Source: Virgibacillus sp. MSP4-1 (GTDB lineage Bacteria; Bacillota; Bacilli; Bacillales; Alkalibacillaceae). From it: a stretch of DNA of 64,000 bases. Both the position numbers and the translations under genes were made by a program. The stretch spans positions 372,001-436,000 of the forward strand of contig NZ_CP048021.1 of NCBI RefSeq assembly GCF_010092505.1, written 5' to 3'. This document shows, piece by piece, positions 1 to 8,572 of the stretch. The notes beneath the pieces are model-generated. The model did no database searches, had not been told where the DNA came from, and worked only from the letters and a program-made list of their open reading frames with translations. The first letter of the stretch is position 1. Each line of letters opens with the position of its first letter.

Positions 1-690
1 TCTGGCTACTTGATCGCTTTATTTGTTTTAATTCTGACGTTTATTACAGAGCTGTTTATCGTGAAAAATTACGGCCTGGCAGCACTTTTCTTCACTCCTA
101 ATGCGCTTTTGATGGCAGAAAGTACTAGTCAGGGTGGTTTTAGCTTTTCGTATTTTGCATCGGCACGAATCATTGACGTTATGATCGGAAGCTTAATTGG
201 TCTGATGGGGGTCTGGATGATGGGAAGAAAATCTGCATCGAGCAGGCTTCCTCATTTAATTACGAAAACCATTCGCAGTCAATCGCAACTACTATTGGCT
301 TTATTTTCGAATCAGGGAAAAGGATTTGATGCAACGGAGAGTCGGGAACTTCGAAAAATGCGCACCAATCTCAACAATTTAAATATTTTATATAATACAG
401 CGGCCGGGGAAGTTCCTGTAGATCGAAAAGCACTGGATTATTACTGGTCTGTCCTTTATTCCATGAATAGCCTGAGTTATCTTCTGGAAAATGGCGCTAC
501 AGACAATCGGCCCGAACTTTCTGATGAAGTACTCGCTCAGTTGTTGTATGTCTGTGAATCCATGGCCAATGCAGCCAGTCGAAAACGCATCCCGACATTT
601 CAAGAGGTACCTCCTATAGAAAAATTTCCTAGCATACAAAAGGAAATCATTGCCTTACAAAAATCACTGCGCAATGAAGCTTCCGTCTAG
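1..690 (+). CDS. FUSC-family membrane protein, C-terminal part (5' end outside window)
   Basis: The reading frame is open from the first base, so the gene begins upstream of the window and only the last 229 codons or so are seen. The visible part has two or three hydrophobic segments, including the FITELFIVKNYGLA and FFTPNALLMAE stretches typical of the second membrane block of FUSC / aromatic-acid-exporter-type proteins, then a soluble helical tail of about 150 residues. FUSC proteins are inner-membrane proteins related to efflux of aromatic carboxylic acids; the substrate here is not known. A terminator follows directly. The family call rests on the membrane segment; the exact function is inference. 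Confidence 0.75.
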   Translation, partial: SGYLIALFVLILTFITELFIVKNYGLAALFFTPNALLMAESTSQGGFSFSYFASARIIDVMIGSLIGLMGVWMMGRKSASSRLPHLITKTIRSQSQLLLALFSNQGKGFDATESRELRKMRTNLNNLNILYNTAAGEVPVDRKALDYYWSVLYSMNSLSYLLENGATDNRPELSDEVLAQLLYVCESMANAASRKRIPTFQEVPPIEKFPSIQKEIIALQKSLRNEASV

Positions 691-695
691 CTCAG

Positions 696-733
696 ATGCA
701 TCTCTGCCAGTATAGAGATGCATTTTCATTTTT
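696..733 (+). terminator. Rho-independent terminator after the FUSC gene
   Basis: A perfect 10-bp stem (ATGCATCTCT / AGAGATGCAT) with an 8-nt loop is followed by a T-rich tail. It lies 5 nt after the stop codon. Confidence 0.85.
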
Positions 734-804
734 AAAGAGGTGTGTGGAAAGGATAATGCGAATATACTCTTGAATATGTATTAAGTAAGATGGGAGGTAA
801 AACC

Positions 805-1611
805 ATGCTGAATGTGTATGAAAAGGAAGAGGTAACCTGTGTGGAGGTCAGGATAGATAACTCCAAAGTAAAAGTGGGGAAGGTCTATTTGTTCTTAGTT
901 GATGGCATGTTAGTAGATACTGGACCACAATCGATAGAGTCGGAATTACTTGGTTTTCTTAAAAAGCAATCCTTTGATTTTGTCACCTTAACCCATTCCC
1001 ATGAGGATCATTCCGGTTTGGCGCCGTGGATTCAGCAACACCGAAACGTTCCTATTTATGTTCATGAAAAGGGAATTTCGATATGCCGGCAGTCCAGCCC
1101 GTATCCGGACTATCGCAAAATGGCCTGGGGATTCAGGGATGCTTTCAGGGCCCTGCCACTTGAAGATACCATTCAGTCACGCAGTCATGAATGGGAGGTT
1201 ATCTATACTCCCGGTCATGCAGAAGACCATGTTTCCCTGTTACATAAAGAAACCGGACGATTATTTACCGGGGACTTATTTGTTTCACCAAAAACAAAAG
1301 TAATCATGGAGAGTGAATCGATTCCGAGGATTATGAATTCGCTCCGTAAACTGCTGACCTATGATTTCAAATCTATTTTTTGCAGTCATTCAGGGTACTT
1401 TGAAAATGGGAAAGAAATGTTGAAGAAGAAGATAGATTATCTTGAAGACTTAAGGGAAAGAGTGATAGATTTACATAGACGAGGGATGTCTGTTGCAGAA
1501 ATTAAACAGGAGTTGTTTCCTAAACCCTATCCGATTATAAAAGTTTCTAAAGGAGAATGGGATTCCAGGCACATCATTTCCTCGATTCTGTCAGTTGAAG
1601 ATTCATGGTAA
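805..1611 (+). CDS. MBL-fold metallo-hydrolase
   Basis: This is a 268-residue metallo-beta-lactamase-fold hydrolase. The metal-binding signature THSHEDH lies at residues 63-69, and further expected His/Asp ligands are in TPGHAED and TGDLF and in the later CSHSG segment. The family includes glyoxalase II-like and lactonase enzymes; the substrate cannot be read from sequence. The ATG at 805 is preferred over the in-frame ATG at 790 because the GGAGG ribosome binding site at 793-797 lies between them. The C-terminal 60 residues form a helical region like that of hydroxyacylglutathione-hydrolase-like proteins. No signal peptide, so it is cytosolic. Confidence 0.85.
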   Translation: MLNVYEKEEVTCVEVRIDNSKVKVGKVYLFLVDGMLVDTGPQSIESELLGFLKKQSFDFVTLTHSHEDHSGLAPWIQQHRNVPIYVHEKGISICRQSSPYPDYRKMAWGFRDAFRALPLEDTIQSRSHEWEVIYTPGHAEDHVSLLHKETGRLFTGDLFVSPKTKVIMESESIPRIMNSLRKLLTYDFKSIFCSHSGYFENGKEMLKKKIDYLEDLRERVIDLHRRGMSVAEIKQELFPKPYPIIKVSKGEWDSRHIISSILSVEDSW

Positions 1612-1641
1612 ACCACAATTAACATGTCAGGAGAGTTTTAA

Positions 1642-2187
1642 GTGCAGAACAGAACGTATAGACGAATTTGGCCGGTTTTCATCATACTTGCTATTGCCGT
1701 ATTACTTATCTATTATACACAGCAGCCGGATGAAGTATATGGGAATGATCGAGCGTCCATTGTTAAGGTTATCCATACTATTGAGGGGTATGAAAAGAAA
1801 TCGATTGAAATTCTGGATATTAAGGATATAGGGAAACAAAGATTGGTTGGTTTCCTGTCTGACAATCAGCCAGGCTATATGAGGTTCACAAGAAATCCTG
1901 AGGGGAACTATGAGTGGGACCATATTGAAGTTGATCGGCAGGATTCCTTCCATATGTTTCTTCCAGTGACCTCTCATCAAACGGAACAAATGATGTTTGT
2001 TATGAATCATCATAATGAAGTGGCAAATATGACGGTTGATATTAATGGTCAGCAACAAGAACTGAAGTTTCCGGCAAATCAGGATGCAGTAAAGTGGATA
2101 GAACTGCCTGAGTCTTCGGACGGCAGCTATTCCTTTCAACATTATAAATACTATGATAAAGACGGGAAACAACTGGAGGATTTATAA
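1642..2187 (+). CDS. Uncharacterised membrane-anchored extracytoplasmic protein
   Basis: The 181-residue product starts at a GTG preceded by AGGAGAG. Residues 9-25 form one hydrophobic helix (WPVFIILAIAVLLIYY) after a short basic head, so it is most likely a signal anchor with the remaining ~150 residues outside the membrane. I do not recognise a family. It is the first of four closely spaced plus-strand genes; the next two encode lipoproteins, which suggests a group of envelope-associated proteins, possibly one transcription unit. The function is unknown. Confidence 0.7.
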   Translation: MQNRTYRRIWPVFIILAIAVLLIYYTQQPDEVYGNDRASIVKVIHTIEGYEKKSIEILDIKDIGKQRLVGFLSDNQPGYMRFTRNPEGNYEWDHIEVDRQDSFHMFLPVTSHQTEQMMFVMNHHNEVANMTVDINGQQQELKFPANQDAVKWIELPESSDGSYSFQHYKYYDKDGKQLEDL

Positions 2188-2252
2188 CAACACGAACAGA
2201 AAATTTTACATAGGATGGTTGGCGATGAATTTCTAAAATTGGAGTGATATCT

Positions 2253-2807
2253 GTGTCCAAACCCATTTATTATATAGTGATCATAGGTTTTCTGTTCTTA
2301 GCAGGATGCACAAACAATCAAGAGAGTGAGAATGAGGAAATTGCCGCTATGGTCAGAGGGGAAGAGATTCCCTTAGAGGAAATGCAGTTCCTTTATAAAA
2401 ATGAACAGATTCCTGATAAAATTGAAGGGACCATAAAAGCAAAACTGGCCATGCAGGAAGTTAAAAAGATGGGTCTTGATCTATCGAATAAAGTTCAGGA
2501 GAGAATGGAGAACCTCCCAGAGCTTCCACCAGAGGATACCAGTCATTCAGGTACAGAATCTGAAAGAGCCTTTTACGATTCACAGGCACAAAAACTTGGC
2601 ATGGACCCGGAGGAATACTATAAGCAATATCAACAAAAAACGTCAGAAATGTTCGTCTCAATAATGACTTACATAGAAGAAAAACTTGGTAAACCATGGG
2701 ATGATACAGAAGAAAATCAACAATACACAAAACAAGCGAATCAACTATTGGATGATCTTGTTAAGAAACATGATGACGAGATTCAAATCTTCATCGACCA
2801 TAACTAA
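2253..2807 (+). CDS. Putative lipoprotein, SurA-N-like in its N-terminal part
   Basis: This 184-residue protein begins at a GTG (2253) with GGAG eight bases upstream; the in-frame GTG at 2244 overlaps that ribosome binding site and is less likely. Residues 1-22 form a lipoprotein signal with lipobox LAGC, so Cys would be lipidated and the protein held on the outer face of the membrane. The segment AAMVRGEEIPLEEMQFLY, followed by a run of charged helices, recalls the N-terminal region of SurA/PrsA-type chaperones, but no PPIase domain follows. The comparison is weak; treat it as a hypothetical lipoprotein. Confidence 0.72.
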   Translation: MSKPIYYIVIIGFLFLAGCTNNQESENEEIAAMVRGEEIPLEEMQFLYKNEQIPDKIEGTIKAKLAMQEVKKMGLDLSNKVQERMENLPELPPEDTSHSGTESERAFYDSQAQKLGMDPEEYYKQYQQKTSEMFVSIMTYIEEKLGKPWDDTEENQQYTKQANQLLDDLVKKHDDEIQIFIDHN

Positions 2808-2829
2808 CCAGAGATTTGGGGGAATATAT

Positions 2830-3300
2830 ATGTTCAGGAAAATCTTCGTATTCGTCGTCATACTCGTCTTCTTCACGACCGGCTGTTCCAATGAAAATTC
2901 AGATATGTATGAAGTGAACCGGTCAGATATGACAGAAAAGCTGGTTAATATCAATTTTGACTATCAATTGCCGGCAAAATTACCTTTTGAAGTGCAAAGT
3001 ATTCAGGCCAATCGTCCGCCAACAGATCAGGCGATGTTCAGTTTAGCCTTTTATGGACCGAATGGAGAGTATTTATTTCTAGATGTATCCAATTCAGAGA
3101 TAAAGCGTGAATCGGAAAATAATATGGAAGAAGTGAAAATTGGCGATAAAACGGGATCCTATCTGGAAAATGATCAGGGAGCAAAGATGCTTTTCTGGAA
3201 ATCGAATGGAGTTTCCTATCAGTTATCCTTAAAAGAGGCTGAAGAACAGCAAGGATATAATAAGAATGATTTGATAATGGTTGCTGAGAGTTTTGAGTAA
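2830..3300 (+). CDS. Putative lipoprotein of unknown function
   Basis: The product has 156 residues and starts at an ATG preceded by GGGGGAA. The N-terminus is a lipoprotein signal ending in lipobox TTGC, so the protein is probably anchored outside the membrane. The mature part has mixed strands and helices resembling small DUF4367-like domains of Bacillaceae (a VKIGDKTGSYL-type core), but I cannot assign it firmly. It follows another lipoprotein gene by 22 nt and precedes a HEPN-like gene by 17 nt, so the three may be cotranscribed. Confidence 0.72.
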   Translation: MFRKIFVFVVILVFFTTGCSNENSDMYEVNRSDMTEKLVNINFDYQLPAKLPFEVQSIQANRPPTDQAMFSLAFYGPNGEYLFLDVSNSEIKRESENNMEEVKIGDKTGSYLENDQGAKMLFWKSNGVSYQLSLKEAEEQQGYNKNDLIMVAESFE

Positions 3301-3317
3301 AGAAAAGGAGTAATTAT

Positions 3318-3722
3318 ATGAGCACGGATGATGAAATTCGCTGGAGACAGATCTTTGATAATTATGAGAAAGCATTTCAGGAGTTAAAAAAGCATAAAGA
3401 TACAGCGTTTGACAGCAATCTTCAAAAAGCGGGGTATATTCATTATTTTGAAGTAGCACTGGAATTTGCGGAAAGGGTGATGTATGCCTATTTAGATGCT
3501 AAAGGTCATTCCGCCGACACACCGCGTAAGGCTGTAAAGGAATTATCGAAGCTCGGTATCATTCAAAATCCGCAAACCTGGTTTAAGGCGCAAAATCGCA
3601 GGAAGTTACCTTTGTACATACACAAAAATGATAAGCTGTTTGATGAACTTATTATTGATATTGATGGTACATATCTTCCAGAGTTGGAACTATTTTGGGA
3701 AACTTTGAATCAAGTGAAGTGA
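3318..3722 (+). CDS. HI0074-family (HEPN-like) nucleotidyltransferase substrate-binding protein
   Basis: This 134-residue, mostly helical protein fits the HI0074 family, the HEPN-type partner of minimal nucleotidyltransferases. It shows the RWRQIFDNYEKAF opening, the FEVALEFAERVMYAYL helix and a C-terminal NRRKLPLYIH segment at the place where family members carry the Arg-x4-6-His HEPN motif. These proteins usually sit beside a MNT-type nucleotidyltransferase gene as a toxin-antitoxin-like pair; none lies adjacent here. The start ATG has an AAAGGAG ribosome binding site. It could act alone or with a distant partner; that is not known. Confidence 0.65.
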   Translation: MSTDDEIRWRQIFDNYEKAFQELKKHKDTAFDSNLQKAGYIHYFEVALEFAERVMYAYLDAKGHSADTPRKAVKELSKLGIIQNPQTWFKAQNRRKLPLYIHKNDKLFDELIIDIDGTYLPELELFWETLNQVK

Positions 3723-3776
3723 TATCCGGAATTGATGATGAAAATATTAAATGTTTAATCCATATATCGCACAGGA

Positions 3777-3812
3777 AAAGGCTTGGAGAGTTAAAATCTC
3801 TAAGCCTTTAAT
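3777..3812 (+). terminator. Terminator-like hairpin
   Basis: A 13-bp stem (AAAGGCTTGGAGA / TCTCTAAGCCTTT, one wobble) with a 7-nt loop ends the gene group before it. The T tail is short. The remaining bases up to 4010 show no convincing gene. Confidence 0.6.
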
Positions 3813-4010
3813 ACGTATTATTGCTGTTTCTAATAATGTCTGCATAAACAGAATAAAAAACAGTCATTGTTGTAGTAACAGCCCTTTCAAAAACATATGG
3901 ATGATTAGGAGCATAAACAGCATGGTATCGCCTTTAATTTTTAACATAAGACAAGGCTCTGTTAGTATAATCAATTTTGTGTACGATTCCTTATCTTAAG
4001 GAGGCATAAG

Positions 4011-4871
4011 ATGAGGCACACAGGCGCAGGTCTAGTTATGCTGGCCGCTATATTCTGGGGGATAACTGGTGGAATTGCCGATATTTTAATGACTAGGGGC
4101 TGGGGTCCGATTGTGATTTCACTATACCGAGGAGTTGTTGGGTTTATATGTTTTTTTACGTGGTTCCTTTTTAGTTTTAGACATAATGGGATCTTCTCTC
4201 CTCATTTATACATTTGGGCTATACTGGCAGGTGCAGGTGTGGCTGGTAATTTCACTTTTTATTTTCTCAGTATCGAAGCTTCAAGCATTGCTGTTGCCTC
4301 TGTTTTAATGTACACAGCTCCTGTGTTCGTCCTATTAATCTCCTTCTTATTGAGAATAGAACGTTCGACATGGTTTAAATGGATGTGTATTTCAGGTGTA
4401 CTTATTGGAATTACCCTGCTTACGGGTATCTATACTTCCGATTCGGTATTGGTAAGTATTACAGGGGTTGCATCAGGTCTTGCTGCTGGTCTTTTCTATG
4501 CATTGTTTATATTCAGCTTTAAAACAGCTGTTTCTATTGGAAGTCCTCAGTCTACATTAACCATCGCCTTTTTTTCATTTTGTCTAATTCTCTTTCTTTT
4601 TACGGACATGGATGAAACCGCAGCTGTGATTACTTCAAGTGACATAGGGTGGTTTCTTTTGTTAGGAATTTTGGGTTCTGGAATTTCATTTATGATTTAT
4701 ATGGCTGGTATTCGGAAGACGGCCCCCACACCAGCATCGATCGTCGCCATGGTAGAGCCGGTGACAGCATCATTATTTGGTGTTCTACTTCTAGGAGATC
4801 ACTTGACCATTGTTCAATTTATTGGAATGGTGCTTATCCTGGTTACGGTTACTGTAATTAGTGTGAAGTAA
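4011..4871 (+). CDS. EamA-family (DMT) membrane transporter
   Basis: The 286-residue protein has about ten hydrophobic helices arranged as two EamA repeats (roughly residues 5-135 and 150-283). The typical opening AAIFWGITGGIADILM and the second-repeat signature near PTPASIVAMVEPVTASLFG are present. EamA/DMT carriers export or import amino acids and other small metabolites; the substrate is unknown. The ATG is preceded by AAGGAGG at the right distance. The gene is flanked by terminator-like hairpins, so it is probably transcribed alone. A second EamA gene at 59.6 kb is a separate paralogue. Confidence 0.88.
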   Translation: MRHTGAGLVMLAAIFWGITGGIADILMTRGWGPIVISLYRGVVGFICFFTWFLFSFRHNGIFSPHLYIWAILAGAGVAGNFTFYFLSIEASSIAVASVLMYTAPVFVLLISFLLRIERSTWFKWMCISGVLIGITLLTGIYTSDSVLVSITGVASGLAAGLFYALFIFSFKTAVSIGSPQSTLTIAFFSFCLILFLFTDMDETAAVITSSDIGWFLLLGILGSGISFMIYMAGIRKTAPTPASIVAMVEPVTASLFGVLLLGDHLTIVQFIGMVLILVTVTVISVK

Positions 4872-4973
4872 TCTGGCTAAGAATTTTCTCACGCATAGAC
4901 TTAGGTGAGGATGTGTTTAATACAGACATGTTTAAGTGTGCCGATTTATTGAAAAAATTTTTAATCTTATGGA

Positions 4974-4999
4974 CGGGAGTATATAACTCTCGTTTTTTT
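4974..4999 (+). terminator. Rho-independent terminator after the EamA gene
   Basis: A 7-bp stem (CGGGAGT / ACTCTCG, one G-U) is followed by seven T residues. Confidence 0.75.
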
Positions 5000-5118
5000 A
5001 TTGGAGGGTTATTTTATTCGTTGTCGAACTAATAGTAGATAATAATCCGTCTAAGAATATCAACTTCAACGGACTCAATCTCGATTAAGAGAAATGATAA
5101 TCCAGGAGGTTATATCGA

Positions 5119-6534
5119 ATGGTATATAAGAATGGGAGTCGGGTATTGGTCATAGGACTATTTTTACTGTTTTTTATTTCAGCTTGTAACCCGGAAATGG
5201 AGGAAGAATCAATTAAGGATGACCAGAAAGATAGAAAGGATGAAGAAGTAAGAGAAGAACAATCGGATGAAGAAGAAGGGGAGTCTAATCAATCTAATAC
5301 TCACGAGGAAAATATATTAAAGCAGGATGTCCCCTCAGCACCGTCTAATCTACCTGAACTCATTAATTATCCGGCTGGTCCGTTTGCTGGAAAGTCGTAT
5401 GAAGATCAAATGAAACAAATTGAAAGAGCATTGGACAGTTTTCCTGAATTAGTGGACGAAGAGCCAATTGAGGCAGAGGTTAAATTGTACTGGGAACAAC
5501 TACTTGCATTATTTGCGGAGGATTTTCCCGATCCTGCCAACGTTGTGAAGAAGTGGGAGGCTTTTTCATTTGGAAATCCTGAATCAACAGATCCAAAACT
5601 GCAGTTTAAGGAAAATTACAATGTAGAGATTGTGTTGGATGCAAGTGGCAGTATGGGTGCCTACGCTGGATCTAAAACCAGAATGGAATTGGCTAAGGAC
5701 GCTATTAGAGAGTTTGCCCAGCAATTACCGGAGGATGCTAATGTAGGGCTTAGGGTCTATGGATATAAAGGAACTGGTTCGGAAGCTGATAAAGAAAAAT
5801 CCTGCAATAGCAACGAATTATTCTATGATATTCAACCATATGATGAAAAAGTTTTAAGAGAATCAATGGAAAAATTTAAACCGGCAGGCTGGACGCCACT
5901 AGCAGATGCTATAACACTAGCCATGAGAGATTTGCATGAATACGATGGGGAACACAATACAAATATCATTTATATTGTAAGTGACGGGATTGAGACATGT
6001 AATGGGAACCCTGTAGAGGCAGCTGAGAATTTGGCAACATCTGATATTATGCCAATCGTAAATGTAATAGGATTAGATGTGAATAGTGATGGTCAGAAGC
6101 AGTTGAAGAACATTGCGGATGTTTCAAATGGAACGTATTCTCTCGTTAAAAATCAGAATCAGCTTACCGAAGAGTTTCAGCGAACAAGGAATATGGCAGA
6201 CGCCTGGCAGGAATGGAAATTGGATGCCAAAAGAGAAGTAAGACAAACAAGTGTAGATAGGATGAATATGATTCGGGACTTTCGAGGCGAATGGGCAGAT
6301 AGATGGAAACGTGAAAGACATAGTTTTCATGAGGCTTTTGAATACCTTGAATCAAACGACTATATATCCAGAGAGGTTAGTTCTGCTCTTTATGACTTAC
6401 GAGATGAAAGGATTGATATGATTACGGATAATCTTGATAAAATATGGGATGACTTATATGCTCTTAAAGAAAAACAGATTAGTGAAGCAAAGAAATTAAT
6501 TGAGGAACAATACAGTAAACATTCGGATGAATGA
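5119..6534 (+). CDS. von Willebrand factor type A domain lipoprotein
   Basis: This 471-residue lipoprotein has an N-terminal signal ending in lipobox ISAC (Cys 23), a long acidic low-complexity linker (about residues 26-70), and a VWA domain at roughly 165-345. The metal-ion-dependent adhesion site is complete: DASGS at 174-178, the Thr of GWTPLADA at 259 and the Asp of VSDG at 289. A charged, probably coiled-coil C-terminal region (350-471) rich in Lys, Glu and Arg follows. VWA proteins bind protein partners through a divalent cation; here it would act on the outer face of the membrane. An AGGAGGT ribosome binding site precedes the ATG. Partner and process are unknown. Confidence 0.88.
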   Translation: MVYKNGSRVLVIGLFLLFFISACNPEMEEESIKDDQKDRKDEEVREEQSDEEEGESNQSNTHEENILKQDVPSAPSNLPELINYPAGPFAGKSYEDQMKQIERALDSFPELVDEEPIEAEVKLYWEQLLALFAEDFPDPANVVKKWEAFSFGNPESTDPKLQFKENYNVEIVLDASGSMGAYAGSKTRMELAKDAIREFAQQLPEDANVGLRVYGYKGTGSEADKEKSCNSNELFYDIQPYDEKVLRESMEKFKPAGWTPLADAITLAMRDLHEYDGEHNTNIIYIVSDGIETCNGNPVEAAENLATSDIMPIVNVIGLDVNSDGQKQLKNIADVSNGTYSLVKNQNQLTEEFQRTRNMADAWQEWKLDAKREVRQTSVDRMNMIRDFRGEWADRWKRERHSFHEAFEYLESNDYISREVSSALYDLRDERIDMITDNLDKIWDDLYALKEKQISEAKKLIEEQYSKHSDE

Positions 6535-6740
6535 ACATCATTCATCTTTCATAGTTCACTAAGTATTATATATAGCTGAATGCTATCAGTTTAGTTCTAG
6601 AGCCAATTTAATTAGATAGGAAATTTTACTTCCTGGGGAATCCGTCCTGAGACTTAGGACAATTCCTTCCTTTGAATGTTTCATTTGGATAATCAGGAAG
6701 TAACAATGGAAATAGAAAATAAAGAAGGTGAGTGTTTCCA

Positions 6741-8006
6741 TTGTGGACTTTATTCAAAAATGGTAATTTCACACGATTATTTATTGGCCGTATAATCACA
6801 AACGCAGGGGACAGCTTGTATGCAGTAGCAGCAATGTGGTTAGTCCATCAGCTGGGAGGTTCGACCTTCCATACAGGTCTTGCCGGATTTTTAACGATGC
6901 TTCCCACTGCACTTCAATTTCTTGTGGGGCCTCTGGTGGATCGCTGGGAACTAAAGAAGACACTTGTTGTGTCACAGGTGATTCAACTGTTGTTTATTCT
7001 GTTAATTCCCATATTTTATTACATCGGGTTCCTTAATGTTACGGTGGTCCTTGTTGTGATGCCTATCGTTGCTTTTGCAAGTCAGTTTTCGTTTCCGGCT
7101 GAACGGGCAGCCCTGCCAAGCATTCTGGAACCTGATGAGCTTGTTAAAGGAAATTCGGCATTTTCATTCGCTTATCAAGGATTGGATCTGGTTTTCAGTG
7201 GATTGGCAGGGGTTTTGGTAGCGATTTTCGGAGCGGTTACTTTGTATCTGATAGATTCGTTAACTTTTGCAATCGCTGTTTTACTGTTTGCTACCCTGAA
7301 ACTTCCTGAAAAAAAGAAAACCCATGAACCAAAAATGAGTGTGCGGGAAAATGTTCAAAAATACGGAAGGGACCTTAAGGAAGGCTTTCGTTTTGTAATG
7401 GGATCCATTATTGCAAAATTTTTCATTGGAGCTGTCGGAGCTAATTTTACGTTTGGTGCGGCAATGGCTGTCATGCCTGCTTATGCAGATGTAAGAGGGG
7501 ATGCTTCGTTCTATGGATATATGATGGCTGCACTTTCCGGTGGATTTCTTGTTGGTGCACTTTTATCACCATATGCAGAAAAATTTTCATTCGGAAAGAT
7601 GGGGATTGCTGCCTATTCTTTAAGTGCCCTTTTATGGGTGGCGTCTGTCTTCGTTCCCTGGAATATCCTGAGCATCCTGTTATTCGGGGCAGCAACGATT
7701 CCAATTGGAGTAACGGAAGTGCTTCTTGCTGCGGTTATACAGCGCATTGTGCCACAGCGTTTACTGGCTCGCACATTCTCGGTGATGACGAGCGTTTCCA
7801 CCTCTGCTATGCCTCTTGGAGCACTGATTGGCGGGGCAGTTGGTGCAACGATTGGAAGTGTCGCTACTTTCGGCACAGCTGCTTTCGGTATACTGCTTGT
7901 TTCAGTGGTATGGTTTTTTGTAAAAGACCTGCGGGAGTTGCCAAACTCAAAAGAAATTGACCCTGGAAAATACGGGTTGAACGAACAAAATGAAGCAGGA
8001 GTATGA
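6741..8006 (+). CDS. MFS exporter
   Basis: The product of about 421 residues is a 12-helix major facilitator transporter of the EntS/multidrug-exporter-like branch. The N-terminal LFKNGNFTRLFIGRI and the loop VGPLVDRWELKK (a motif A equivalent) are typical, and the central cytoplasmic loop is charged (PEKKKTHEPKM). A TTG at 6741 is preferred because AAGGTGAG lies 8 nt upstream; the GTG at 6732 is too close to that site but remains possible. The substrate is unknown (drugs, siderophore-like compounds or peptides are typical). It lies alone between a lipoprotein gene and a terminator. Confidence 0.87.
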   Translation: MWTLFKNGNFTRLFIGRIITNAGDSLYAVAAMWLVHQLGGSTFHTGLAGFLTMLPTALQFLVGPLVDRWELKKTLVVSQVIQLLFILLIPIFYYIGFLNVTVVLVVMPIVAFASQFSFPAERAALPSILEPDELVKGNSAFSFAYQGLDLVFSGLAGVLVAIFGAVTLYLIDSLTFAIAVLLFATLKLPEKKKTHEPKMSVRENVQKYGRDLKEGFRFVMGSIIAKFFIGAVGANFTFGAAMAVMPAYADVRGDASFYGYMMAALSGGFLVGALLSPYAEKFSFGKMGIAAYSLSALLWVASVFVPWNILSILLFGAATIPIGVTEVLLAAVIQRIVPQRLLARTFSVMTSVSTSAMPLGALIGGAVGATIGSVATFGTAAFGILLVSVVWFFVKDLRELPNSKEIDPGKYGLNEQNEAGV

Positions 8007-8572
8007 AGGAGTAACTGGTTCGTTCTATTTACCGTTGATGAGTTTATGCAAAAAATTAATCTTTCTTCTAAAACTGAGTTGCTGATTGCACTACTTGTAT
8101 CAGTATTTGAAATTGTACTTGAGAATAATAATCACGATGATGGAAAGAATAAGAATCCAATTTGATACATAACAAATTGGATTTTTTCTATTCAACGCGA
8201 TGTCATTAAGATACATAAGCAAGTGAGAGTCTAAATCATTCTAAACTTTTTGGAAGTTATATAGAGGAAAATACTATGATTCTATATTTAGGACATATTA
8301 TATTGTTAGAATAATATTTTTTTAAGTTCCAGGTTTAAATTTGAGCTATTTTGAAATTTGTGAGGTGTCAGGATGATATGTGAAAATTAATCTAGTTTCG
8401 TTTTTAGGCGTTGAGAAGGCTCTATATACAGATATTTATACGCTTCAAAGCACTATATTTGGACTTATACACCTTTATTTTCAGGTAGATGGTTTCTGGG
8501 ATTGAACCAATCTATTCAGAAAATCGAATATTATTCTGGTGCTTCAAGAAGAAACTAAGGAGGAGAAATCGA
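8007..8572. other. Long intergenic stretch between MFS gene and opuAC
   Basis: About 566 bases hold one short open frame (ATG 8046, 39 codons, ending at the terminator hairpin) without a ribosome binding site, which I do not call a gene, and a strong terminator at 8154-8187. The remaining ~385 AT-rich bases probably carry the opuAC promoter, but I cannot place one confidently. Confidence 0.5.
8154..8187 (+). terminator. Rho-independent terminator
   Basis: A perfect 11-bp stem (AATCCAATTTG / CAAATTGGATT) with an 8-nt loop and a run of six T. It could end the MFS transcript through a ~150-nt 3' UTR. Confidence 0.85.

Noticed and set aside
3751-3999. 82-codon open frame behind the HEPN-like gene
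   Set aside because: It runs through a terminator-like hairpin, has no ribosome binding site and has an irregular, low-hydrophobicity-pattern protein; I treat the interval as non-coding.
6526-6546. Hairpin GATGAATGA / TCATTCATC at the end of the VWA gene as terminator
   Set aside because: The stem is real but overlaps the last codons and no T run follows; I do not call it a terminator.
7471-7960. Three overlapping frames within the MFS gene (both strands)
   Set aside because: The MFS protein is continuous and recognisable over the region; the others are compositional shadows.
8046-8165. 39-codon open frame before the terminator downstream of the MFS gene
   Set aside because: No ribosome binding site, and the last codons form the terminator stem. 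The coding case is too weak.
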